This document shows positions 30,490 to 37,217 of a stretch of 50,908 nucleotides of DNA, piece after piece. The DNA is from Companilactobacillus kedongensis (GTDB lineage Bacteria > Bacillota > Bacilli > Lactobacillales > Lactobacillaceae), in contig NZ_RHOR01000016.1 in assembly GCF_003946625.1 (NCBI RefSeq), positions 1 to 50,908 on the forward strand. Direction: 5' to 3'. Positions within the stretch are counted from its first letter, which is position 1; every line of letters begins with the position of its first letter. The position numbers and the translations under genes were made by a program. A model generated the notes under the pieces. It was not told the DNA's origin. It saw only the letters and a list, made by a program, of their open reading frames with translations, and ran no database searches.

Positions 30490-30531
30490 AAAAAGCTGAT
30501 GAACTTAAACCAAGTTCATCAGCTTTTTTAT
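30490..30531. terminator. Strong terminator downstream of the Ltp-type remnant
   Basis: AAAAAAGCTGATGAACTT pairs perfectly with AAGTTCATCAGCTTTTTT around AAACC. On the minus strand it follows the stop of the gene remnant at 30531-30656, so it probably once ended that gene. Confidence 0.88.
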
Positions 30532-30656
30532 CAGTCATTTAAATGTTGCAGAGCATAACTTGCTTCAGACAGTTCAAACTGCCCACCATGTTCTAAAATC
30601 AATTGATGATTTATGGCATCGTTAGACAAGTTTAGAATCTTTTGATAATTCTTGAC
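30531..30656 (-). pseudogene. Remnant of an Ltp-family surface lipoprotein gene (C-terminal repeat)
   Basis: Forty-one sense codons in one frame, ending at TGA (30531-30533), with an in-frame TAG just upstream (30657-30659) and no start codon. The translation LSNDAINHQLILEHGGQF, then ELSEASYALQHL, fits the repeat of the Ltp family (host cell surface-exposed lipoprotein), with pattern LS..xI..QL....G..F....A.YA..HL. The rest of the gene is missing. Loss by deletion or recombination beside the toxin-antitoxin module is likely. It is too short for a firm call. Confidence 0.5.
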
Positions 30657-30788
30657 CTAAAACAGTCCTCCTCTGCTAAATGTATAAACAGTATGAGTGC
30701 GAAAAAGTATATTTTGTTTCTCCTTTATTATTTTGTATAGACTAAATTACGTAATAATTTTGAAGGATTGTCCAGAAAATTAAATATG

Positions 30789-30823
30789 TTGCTTGCTTTG
30801 GAGTTAACTTCAAGGTTTATGAT
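30789..30823 (+). promoter_or_regulatory. MerR-family-type promoter upstream of the SDR gene
   Basis: TTGCTT (30793-30798) and TATGAT (30818-30823) are separated by 19 bases, longer than normal. The spacer holds an imperfect dyad CTTTGGAGTTAACTTCAAGG (16 of 20 positions symmetric). An over-long spacer filled by such a dyad is the hallmark of MerR-activated promoters. No MerR gene is in the window. The rest of 30660-30860 shows no gene. Confidence 0.75.
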
Positions 30824-30860
30824 GAATCTATTGAATTTGATAAATGTGGAGGAACTAAAA

Positions 30861-31604
30861 ATGATCAAGGATAAAGTTGTTGTTATTACGGGTGCATCAA
30901 GTGGTATTGGAGAAGCGACTGCCAAATTGTTAGCAAAGAAGGGTGCCAAACTTGTGCTTGGCGCTCGTCGTGAAAGTAAACTTCAACAAATCGTGTCTGA
31001 TATTAAACAAGATGGGGGAGAAGCTACTTATCAAGTAACAGATGTTACTGATTCTAAGGATAATGAAAAAATTGTTCAGTTGGCAAAAGATACTTTTGGT
31101 AAGATCGATGTTATTTTCTTGAACGCCGGACTTATGCCTAACTCACCATTATCCGATTTGAAGACTAATGAGTGGGATCAAATGATTGATGTAAATATTA
31201 AGGGTGTCTTGAATGGTATAGCTGCCGTATTGCCAACCTTTAAAGCTCAAAGATCTGGTCATGTCATCACGACATCTTCAGTAGCAGGATTAAAAGCATA
31301 TCCTGGTGGAGCAGTTTACGGAGCAACAAAGTGGGCTGTTCGTGACTTGATGGAAGTATTACGTATGGAATCCGCTCAAGAGAACAGTCATATTAGGACG
31401 GCCACAATTTATCCGGCTGCCATTAAGACAGAACTTTTGAATACAATTACAGATAAAACTACAGCTAAAGGCGCTGAAGATCTATATGATCAATATCAAA
31501 TTGGACCAGATAGAATTGCTAACGTAGTAGCTTTTGCAATTGACCAGCCAGAAGATACTAATGTTAATGAATTTACAGTTGGTCCTACAGATCAACCATG
31601 GTAG
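30861..31604 (+). CDS. Short-chain dehydrogenase/reductase
   Basis: A 247-residue classical SDR. It has the TGASSGIGE cofactor loop (about 12-20), NAG (LNAGLMPN), the catalytic Ser (TTSSVAG) and YxxxK (YGATK, about 154-158). It is an NAD(P)-dependent oxidoreductase of unknown substrate. ATG at 30861 follows a GGAGG site; the longer frame from 30768 would cross the promoter. The MerR-type promoter suggests induction by an electrophile, aldehyde, metal or drug (inference). Confidence 0.9.
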   Translation: MIKDKVVVITGASSGIGEATAKLLAKKGAKLVLGARRESKLQQIVSDIKQDGGEATYQVTDVTDSKDNEKIVQLAKDTFGKIDVIFLNAGLMPNSPLSDLKTNEWDQMIDVNIKGVLNGIAAVLPTFKAQRSGHVITTSSVAGLKAYPGGAVYGATKWAVRDLMEVLRMESAQENSHIRTATIYPAAIKTELLNTITDKTTAKGAEDLYDQYQIGPDRIANVVAFAIDQPEDTNVNEFTVGPTDQPW

Positions 31605-31633
31605 AAAACTAATAAATTTTAATAGGGTAAGTT

Positions 31634-31670
31634 AAGACAGAATCCTCATTCATAGGATTTTGTCTTTTTT
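31634..31670 (+). terminator. SDR gene terminator
   Basis: AAGACAgAATCCT pairs with aGGATTttGTCTT, with a T-run. Confidence 0.85.
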
Positions 31671-31718
31671 GTATACTATAATAATCATTAAGTTTTATGA
31701 ATTTGAGAGGGGAAATAT

Positions 31719-32168
31719 ATGAGTTTCTATTCTTATCAATATCTGTATGCTCAAAATCAGGAGCCGAATTTTCTGTTCATTTTTGTGATTCTAGCTTTAT
31801 CGATCGCCTTGATAGTGACCGGGTTTTTATATTTTAAAAATAGAACTGACAATAAATATCGTGATCTAGCTATAATTTTTATCTTGTCGATTGCTTTATT
31901 TTTCGGGATCAATTACAACAATTATGAAAAGCAGATTGACGTTAATAATCAGACTAATCAGACTTTGACGCTGATGAAATCTATTTCTAAAGCAAAACAT
32001 GTATCAAAAAATAAGTTATATTCCAGCAGTTCTGGTTTGTCAGAAGGGATGTTGGTAAAAATAGGCAAGGATTATTATCGGGTAAGCTTTGACAATAATT
32101 TGAGTAGTTACACGCTCAATAAAACCAATGTTGTTGATACAAGTAACGTTAAATTGATTAAAAAGTAG
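31719..32168 (+). CDS. DUF3290 family membrane protein
   Basis: A 149-residue protein with two membrane segments (about 20-40 and 50-66) and a small C-terminal extracytoplasmic domain (KIGKDYYRVSFDNNLSSYTL). DUF3290 genes in Lactobacillales nearly always precede a DUF421 gene, as here (8-base gap). Function is unknown. The ribosome site is GAGAGGGG. Confidence 0.87.
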   Translation: MSFYSYQYLYAQNQEPNFLFIFVILALSIALIVTGFLYFKNRTDNKYRDLAIIFILSIALFFGINYNNYEKQIDVNNQTNQTLTLMKSISKAKHVSKNKLYSSSSGLSEGMLVKIGKDYYRVSFDNNLSSYTLNKTNVVDTSNVKLIKK

Positions 32169-32176
32169 GTGTAGTA

Positions 32177-32806
32177 ATGGATCTTTCATATGGTAATCTG
32201 GCATTAAAATTAACGATTGGATTTATTTTCATGGTTATTCAGATAAATCTATTCGGAAAGAGCAATATTGCACCTAATAGTGCAATAGATCAGTTACAGA
32301 ATTATGTTTTGGGTGGAATTGTCGGTGGTATGATATACAATTCCAGTATTACGACATTTCAATTTACGCTGGTTTTATTGATCTGGACTTTGATAGTCTT
32401 TGTTGCTAAATTTTTATCGAATCACAATATTTTCTTCAGAAGAATAATTATCGGTTCACCTAAAATGATAGTTAAAAATGGTAGGATCGACGTTGATTTA
32501 GCGTTAAAAAACGGGCTATCAGCTAGTGATCTGTCATTTAAACTTAGACAATCCGGTGTTACTGACATTAGCAATGTGAAACGGGCTGTTTTTGAACAGA
32601 ATGGTCAGTTAACCATCATTATGAAGGATGAAGCCAATATTAAGTATCCAATTGTTTTGGATGGAAAGATTAATTATGATGAATTAGAGATGATCGACCG
32701 GGATGAGAGTTGGGTCGAGGGAAAATTAAAGGAGCAAGGGTTAGAAGCATCGGAAATTTATTTGGCTAATTATATCAATGGAAAAGTTATCGCTTATAAG
32801 TATTAA
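32177..32806 (+). CDS. DUF421 family membrane protein (YetF-like)
   Basis: A 209-residue protein: three membrane segments (about 8-85), then the conserved DUF421 domain with IIGSPKMIVKNGRIDVDLALKNGLS and DLSFKLRQSGVTDISNVKRAVFEQNG. Homologs include B. subtilis YetF/YdfS; the role is unclear, possibly envelope stress. It is in an operon with DUF3290. A bipartite hairpin with a T-run follows. Confidence 0.92.
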   Translation: MDLSYGNLALKLTIGFIFMVIQINLFGKSNIAPNSAIDQLQNYVLGGIVGGMIYNSSITTFQFTLVLLIWTLIVFVAKFLSNHNIFFRRIIIGSPKMIVKNGRIDVDLALKNGLSASDLSFKLRQSGVTDISNVKRAVFEQNGQLTIIMKDEANIKYPIVLDGKINYDELEMIDRDESWVEGKLKEQGLEASEIYLANYINGKVIAYKY

Positions 32807-32823
32807 TTTTAAATATTATTCTG

Positions 32824-32859
32824 GGAGTTAATATCTTTTATAGATATGGGCTCCTTTTT
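32824..32859 (+). terminator. Terminator after the DUF421 gene
   Basis: The outer GGAG/CTCC and inner ATATCT/AGATAT stems are followed by TTTTT. Confidence 0.7.
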
Positions 32860-32916
32860 CTATTTTTAAAAAAGGACTAAGATATAAATAGAAACAAATT
32901 TGAAGGTGATAATTTG

Positions 32917-33078
32917 ATGGGAAATTCAAAATTGTTTTCAATATTCATGGTCATATTTTATGGCATTCTGCTTTACCTAGTGGTTGCTGATAAAAATATG
33001 GTGGCAATGTATATGATGGCAATCGGCATGCTTTTAGAAGCAGTCGTGAATTGTATCGGAACTTTCAAAAAAAATTGA
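32917..33078 (+). CDS. Small two-helix membrane protein upstream of the multicopper oxidase
   Basis: A 53-residue protein starting at ATG 32917 behind GAAGGTGAT. It has two hydrophobic segments (FSIFMVIFYGILLYLVV, about 7-23; MVAMYMMAIGMLLEAVV, about 28-44) and an FKKN tail. It is methionine-rich, with seven Met in 53 residues. It ends 15 bases before the multicopper oxidase start, so the two are probably cotranscribed. The family is not recognised. A copper-related role is a guess from the context and Met content. Confidence 0.72.
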   Translation: MGNSKLFSIFMVIFYGILLYLVVADKNMVAMYMMAIGMLLEAVVNCIGTFKKN

Positions 33079-33093
33079 TAGGACGGCGATAAG

Positions 33094-34548
33094 ATGGTTT
33101 ATAAGGATTATTTCTTTGATGAACCGGTTTTTGATTTACACGATGGTGGATATGTTCCATTGGAAAAAACAGATGTACCAGAGAAACCTTTAAATATTCC
33201 TGCGTTGTTACAGCCTGATAAGATTGAGGGAAATGATGTTTATTATACTGTAACAGCTCAGGAAGGCGAAACTCAGATTTTACCAGGTAAGAAGACTAAG
33301 ACTTGGGGCTTTAGTGCTCCTCTATTGGGTAAAACGGTTGTCTTCAAACAAGGTGTTCATTATCATTTACATCTGGTCAATAAATTGCCAGAAGTAACTA
33401 CTTTTCACTGGCACGGATTGAATGTAACTGGTCCAATAGTTGATGGTGGCCCACATGCACCAGTCTATCCAGGTGGTAGTCGAGATATTGACTTTACTTT
33501 AGACCAACCAGCTCAAACCGATTGGTTACATCCACATCCATGTCCAAATACTGCACGTCAAGTTTGGAATGGTTTAGCAGCTGAGGTTATCGTAACTGAT
33601 CCTGAAGAAGCCAAATTGCCTTTTCCAAGAAATTACGGTGTCGATGATATTCCGATAATTTTACAAGATAGGAATTATCATGATAATCAGTTGGACTATA
33701 AAGTGGATTACGATATGGACGGAACCCTTGGTAAATATGCTGTTATCAATGGTACGATCAATGGTGTTTTTGATGTAACGACTCAGCGTGTTCGTTTACG
33801 GATACTAAACGGATCTAATCGTCGTGAATGGAGATTACATTTTGACGATGACCATCAATTTACACAGATTGCTTCTGATGGTGGAACATTACCAGAGGCT
33901 GTCGATATGACTAAATTAATGATCACGACTGCTGAACGTGACGAGATTATTGTTGATTTTGGTGATAAAAAACCTGGGGATGTAGTTACTTTAATGAGTG
34001 ACAATGTACCTATTTTAAAGTTTAAGATCGGTGATTATACGAGAAATGACGTCAAATTGCCAGCACATCTCAATACGATTCCTAAACCGGTTGTTACACC
34101 TAATAGCAAGATCGTACATACAGTAATGTCAGGTATGGATGATCAAGTAAGACTAGATGGTAAATTATTTGATATGCAGAGAATCGATCGTAAACAAAAG
34201 ATCGGTGACACGATTCTTTGGGATGTCACCAATACGAACGATATGGATAAAGGTATGATTCATCCATTTCACTTGCATGGTTGCCAATTCTTAGTTCTAA
34301 GCAGAAACGGTAAAGATGTCTATCCTAATGAACATGGTTGGAAAGATGTTGTCGGAGTAAATGCAGGCGAAACGGTTCGAATCGCTGTCAAATTCTCTAA
34401 GTTTGGGATCTATATGTATCATTGCCATATTTTGGAACACGAAGATACAGGTATGATGGCGCAAATTGAAGCATATGATCCAGATCATGAGCATAAATTC
34501 CATCTGATCAGTATGGAAGAAATGATGAATGGCGGCAATAATAATTAG
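33094..34548 (+). CDS. Multicopper oxidase (laccase/CueO/bilirubin-oxidase type)
   Basis: A 484-residue three-cupredoxin oxidase. All copper motifs are present: HWHG (about 105), HPHP (about 146; the usual HxH), HPFHLHG (about 390) and HCHILEHEDTGM (about 442-453) with the type-1 copper Cys, His and axial Met. It should oxidise a phenolic, amine or metal substrate and reduce O2 to water. No Sec or Tat signal is visible at the N-terminus (YKDYFFDEPVF), so it seems cytoplasmic, unlike CueO. Laccases of lactobacilli that degrade biogenic amines are of this type. Confidence 0.95.
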   Translation: MVYKDYFFDEPVFDLHDGGYVPLEKTDVPEKPLNIPALLQPDKIEGNDVYYTVTAQEGETQILPGKKTKTWGFSAPLLGKTVVFKQGVHYHLHLVNKLPEVTTFHWHGLNVTGPIVDGGPHAPVYPGGSRDIDFTLDQPAQTDWLHPHPCPNTARQVWNGLAAEVIVTDPEEAKLPFPRNYGVDDIPIILQDRNYHDNQLDYKVDYDMDGTLGKYAVINGTINGVFDVTTQRVRLRILNGSNRREWRLHFDDDHQFTQIASDGGTLPEAVDMTKLMITTAERDEIIVDFGDKKPGDVVTLMSDNVPILKFKIGDYTRNDVKLPAHLNTIPKPVVTPNSKIVHTVMSGMDDQVRLDGKLFDMQRIDRKQKIGDTILWDVTNTNDMDKGMIHPFHLHGCQFLVLSRNGKDVYPNEHGWKDVVGVNAGETVRIAVKFSKFGIYMYHCHILEHEDTGMMAQIEAYDPDHEHKFHLISMEEMMNGGNNN

Positions 34549-34600
34549 TAACAGAATAATTGATTCTGGTTTCTGATTATATCAAATTTACACGAATGTT

Positions 34601-34652
34601 GTGAAACGCTTAAATAAGCGGTCAGGAAAATGCCTGACTGCTTATTTTTTTG
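34601..34652 (+). promoter_or_regulatory. Leader unit 1: CGCTTA repeat plus terminator hairpin
   Basis: AAATAAGC-G-GTCAGG pairs with CCTGAC-T-GCTTATTT, followed by seven T. Just upstream, CGCTTA (34607-34612) can pair with the TAAGCG that forms the 5' arm of the terminator, so two exclusive folds exist. It lies 50 bases after the oxidase stop, so it may simply end that gene, but the same unit recurs before the next two paralogs. Confidence 0.7.
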
Positions 34653-34702
34653 GAAGATTAGTTCTAAGATTAAGCTAGATGTTTAATTTAGAGGTGAAAC
34701 TT

Positions 34703-35377
34703 TTGAGGAAGAAGAGTGATTTTAAAAATAGGCTAGGTTATTTGGCCTTTGCAATAGTTTTTATTGCAGCATCCAATGCTTTGATGATCGATAGTAATGT
34801 AGGTAGTATGGTGTGGATGGCCTCAGCCGTGAACGTAACTAATATTATTAAGATAGATTATGGGACTACTTTATTTGTATATGCGGTTATTGTAACGGTG
34901 GCTAATCAATTCTTGCTAGGTAAATTTGATGGACACATCCTGCTATCCAATCTTGTGTTTGCTTTTCCCTTCAGTTACTTAGTAGGTTTCTTTACAAAAT
35001 TTTATCTGCTTTTCCATTTTGAGAATTGGGGATTATTCTGGCAAGTAATACTGGATGTATTGGGATTGTTAGGTGCATCAATTGGATGCTCGATTTATGA
35101 AAGGGTCAACTTGATCCAACATCCTAATGACGAATTAGCGTATATTATCAGATTTAAATATTTACACGGTTCAGCCGGTTGGGGACAATTTTTTAGTTAC
35201 TTACCACCAATACTTGTACTAATTGTCTGCTTCTTTATGACTGGTAAAATAGAATCGGTCGGTTTAGGAACTGTTTTAGCGGTTTGCTTTCAAGGTATTT
35301 TGATAGGCAAAGCCGATCATATAATTGTTCCATCGTTGAAACACCATCCTAATGAGAGTATCAAAACTCTAGATTAA
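34703..35377 (+). CDS. YczE/YitT-like membrane protein, tandem paralog 1
   Basis: A 224-residue protein with five or six membrane segments. It shares NALMIDSNVGS.VWMAS near segment 1, FTKFYLLFHFENWG, and the strictly kept HPNDELAYIIRFKYLHGSAGWGQ (about 148-170). I place it tentatively with COG2364 (YczE/YyaS/YitT-like) proteins of unknown function. TTG at 34703 has GAGGTG upstream and matches the paralogs; ATG at 34679 is less likely. It is followed by the second leader unit and the second paralog. Confidence 0.72.
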   Translation: MRKKSDFKNRLGYLAFAIVFIAASNALMIDSNVGSMVWMASAVNVTNIIKIDYGTTLFVYAVIVTVANQFLLGKFDGHILLSNLVFAFPFSYLVGFFTKFYLLFHFENWGLFWQVILDVLGLLGASIGCSIYERVNLIQHPNDELAYIIRFKYLHGSAGWGQFFSYLPPILVLIVCFFMTGKIESVGLGTVLAVCFQGILIGKADHIIVPSLKHHPNESIKTLD

Positions 35378-35401
35378 AAATACCAGTTTTACAGACGTTA
35401 G

Positions 35402-35450
35402 TTAAAACGCTTACATAAGTGGCAGGAATGTTTGCCGATAGCTTTTTTTT
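35402..35450 (+). promoter_or_regulatory. Leader unit 2: cre-like site plus terminator-like hairpin
   Basis: TTAAAACGCTTACA (35402-35415) fits the cre consensus except for one base. CGCTTA can pair with TAAGTG next to it. A weaker hairpin GGCA/TGCC then leads into eight T (35443-35450). The unit occupies the gap between paralogs 1 and 2. Confidence 0.6.
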
Positions 35451-35490
35451 CGGGTAAATTAAACTTATGGCGTATTAAGAGGGTGTTTTT

Positions 35491-36147
35491 TTGGAAGCAA
35501 AACGGGATTATAGAAGAAGGCTGGGATATTTAGCTTTTGCCATTGTATTTATTGCGGCCGCAAATGCTTTGATGGTTGATAGTAATGTTGGTAGTGCTGT
35601 GTGGATGGCTTCAGGTGTTAATATTTCTAAACTTATCAAAGTTGATTATGGAACAACGTTGTTTTTTTATGCGATTATAGTTTCCGTAGTCAATCAATTG
35701 TTACTGAAGAAGTTTGACGGACACGTTTTTATTTCAAACTTATTGTTTTCAGTTCCATTCAGTTATTTGATGGGATTCTTTACGAAATTATATTTGCCGT
35801 TACATATTGAAAGATTAGGTTTGTTTTGGCAAGTTGTGATCGATATTATTGGACTGCTGGGAGTGTCGATTGGTGCTTCGATCTATCAACGTTGTAATAT
35901 TATTCAGCATCCCAATGATGAATTGGCTTATATTTTAAGATTTAAATATTTGCATGGTTCAGCCGGTTGGGGACAGGTATTCAGTTATTTACCTCCGGTA
36001 ATCATCATGATTGTCTGTTATTTCATTACTGGAAAAATTTATTCAGTTGGTATAGGTACTATTCTGGCAATATTCTTCCAAGGATATATGATCGGAAAAG
36101 CTGACTTTTTAGTCATTCCGTCATTAAAACATCATTACAATCTATAG
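35491..36147 (+). CDS. YczE/YitT-like membrane protein, tandem paralog 2
   Basis: A 218-residue polytopic protein starting with TTG behind GAGGGTG. It is very close to paralog 3 (most of the chain identical by eye) and somewhat further from paralog 1. Conserved features: RRRLGYLAFAIVF, MVDSNVGSAVWMASGVNIS, VDYGTTLF, FDGHVFISNLLFS, HPNDELAYILRFKYLHGSAG and IPSLKHHYNL at the C-terminus. All copies are intact, which argues for retained function. Confidence 0.75.
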   Translation: MEAKRDYRRRLGYLAFAIVFIAAANALMVDSNVGSAVWMASGVNISKLIKVDYGTTLFFYAIIVSVVNQLLLKKFDGHVFISNLLFSVPFSYLMGFFTKLYLPLHIERLGLFWQVVIDIIGLLGVSIGASIYQRCNIIQHPNDELAYILRFKYLHGSAGWGQVFSYLPPVIIMIVCYFITGKIYSVGIGTILAIFFQGYMIGKADFLVIPSLKHHYNL

Positions 36148-36151
36148 AAAA

Positions 36152-36216
36152 TGATATAATACAATACAAGCGTTTACATAAGCGGTCGGAACTCATCGGC
36201 TGCTTATTTTTTTATT
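36152..36216 (+). promoter_or_regulatory. Leader unit 3: extended -10 promoter, cre-like site and terminator hairpin
   Basis: TGATATAAT (36152-36160) is a perfect extended -10. TACAAGCGTTTACA (36165-36178), a cre match with two changes, lies at the expected transcription start. ATAAGCGGTCG then pairs with CGGCTGCTTAT, followed by seven T. Only about 15 bases separate this terminator from the TTG start of paralog 3, so its ribosome site is right after the T-run. A transcript from this promoter must pass the terminator, as in an attenuator. Confidence 0.65.
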
Positions 36217-36230
36217 AAGAGGGTGGGAAT

Positions 36231-36887
36231 TTGGAAGCAAAAGGGGATTTTAAAAAACGATTAGGATATTTGGCATTTTCGATCGTCTTTAATGCTGCAT
36301 CAAATGCACTGATGATCGATAGTAACGTTGGTAGTGCCGTATGGATGGCATCTGGTGTCAATATTTCTAATCTGATCCGTGTTGATTATGGAACAACATT
36401 ATTTGTTTATGCGATTCTAGTGGCTATTACCAATCAAATATTGTTGAGAAGATTTGATGGTCACGTCTTTATCTCAAATATTTTGTTTTCGTTGCCATTT
36501 AGTTACTTAGTGGGTTTCTTTACAAAATTATATATCCCTTTGCATTTTGAACAGATGAATATGATTTGGCGTGTCGTGATCGATATTATCGGTTTATTAG
36601 GCGTTTCAATGGCCGTTTCAGTCTATCAGCGCTGTAATATCATTCAACATCCCAATGACGAATTGGCATATCTATTAAGATTCAAGTATCTCCATGGTTC
36701 AGCCGGTTGGGGTCAAATAGTTAGTTATTCACCGCCACTTATCATCATGTTAATTTGTTATTTTATCAGTGGGAAAATTTATGCTGTCGGGATCGGAACT
36801 GTTTTGGCGATATTCTTCCAAGGATATATTATTGGTAGGATGGATCAGATCGTTATTCCGTCCTTAAAGCACCATTACAATCTTTAA
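36231..36887 (+). CDS. YczE/YitT-like membrane protein, tandem paralog 3
   Basis: A 218-residue polytopic protein, TTG start behind GAGGGTGGG. It keeps the paralog signatures NALMIDSNVGSAVWMASG, DGHVFISNILFSLPFSYLVG and HPNDELAYLLRFKYLHGSAG, and ends IPSLKHHYNL like paralog 2. Charged residues differ in the segment KRLGYLAFSIVFNAAS. The function is unknown; the family's membrane topology suggests a transporter or signalling protein. Confidence 0.75.
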   Translation: MEAKGDFKKRLGYLAFSIVFNAASNALMIDSNVGSAVWMASGVNISNLIRVDYGTTLFVYAILVAITNQILLRRFDGHVFISNILFSLPFSYLVGFFTKLYIPLHFEQMNMIWRVVIDIIGLLGVSMAVSVYQRCNIIQHPNDELAYLLRFKYLHGSAGWGQIVSYSPPLIIMLICYFISGKIYAVGIGTVLAIFFQGYIIGRMDQIVIPSLKHHYNL

Positions 36888-36984
36888 AATTGATTTAATC
36901 TTTAGTTAAAAAAATATTAAATAGACAGAAATTTATCAAAAGTAGAGTTATGATAAAATGTTTATAAACTATTGAGAATGAAAT

Positions 36985-37070
36985 TTATATGGGTTACTAT
37001 TACATCTAGGACCATCAGGTAGAAACAACTGATCCTTCCCGGAGATGAGATTATATCTCATCTTTTTTTG
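36985..37070 (+). ncRNA. Candidate standalone structured RNA ending in a terminator
   Basis: No gene lies in 36888-37217. A hairpin AGG-ACC-ATCAG / CTGAT-CCT (about 37007-37035, three-base bulge, ten-base loop) is followed by CCCGGAG and then AGATGAGAT/ATCTCATCT with seven T (37043-37069). Upstream, TTATGATAAAAT (about 36946-36957) can act as a -10. The next plus-strand gene is over 1.5 kb away, so this is not an ordinary leader. It matches no riboswitch I recognise. Confidence 0.4.
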
Positions 37071-37124
37071 TGAGAGGACTAAAAAGGTGGGAGTTGTGAC
37101 ATAACTATTTTTTCCGCTTAAAAC

Positions 37125-37167
37125 AAACAAGACTAGCAATCCAAAATCGGATTACTAGTCTTGTTTT
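37125..37167. terminator. Terminator of the GGDEF gene (bidirectional)
   Basis: AAACAAGACTAGCAATCC pairs with GGATTACTAGTCTTGTTT (one mismatch). It lies just past the stop of the minus-strand GGDEF gene. Confidence 0.9.
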
Positions 37168-37217
37168 CTTTAATGCTCGAAAGTTGACCATGTTTTGTTG
37201 TACTTTTGCTTTTAAAA

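Noticed and set aside
29655-30860. Prophage or integrative element at tRNA-Arg
   Set aside because: No integrase, structural gene or second tRNA 3'-end repeat is visible in the window.
34601-36216. T-box or known riboswitch leaders before the tandem membrane genes
   Set aside because: No T-box sequence (TGGNACCGCG) or recognisable aptamer; the units are too short and consist of a single hairpin plus the CGCTTA repeat.
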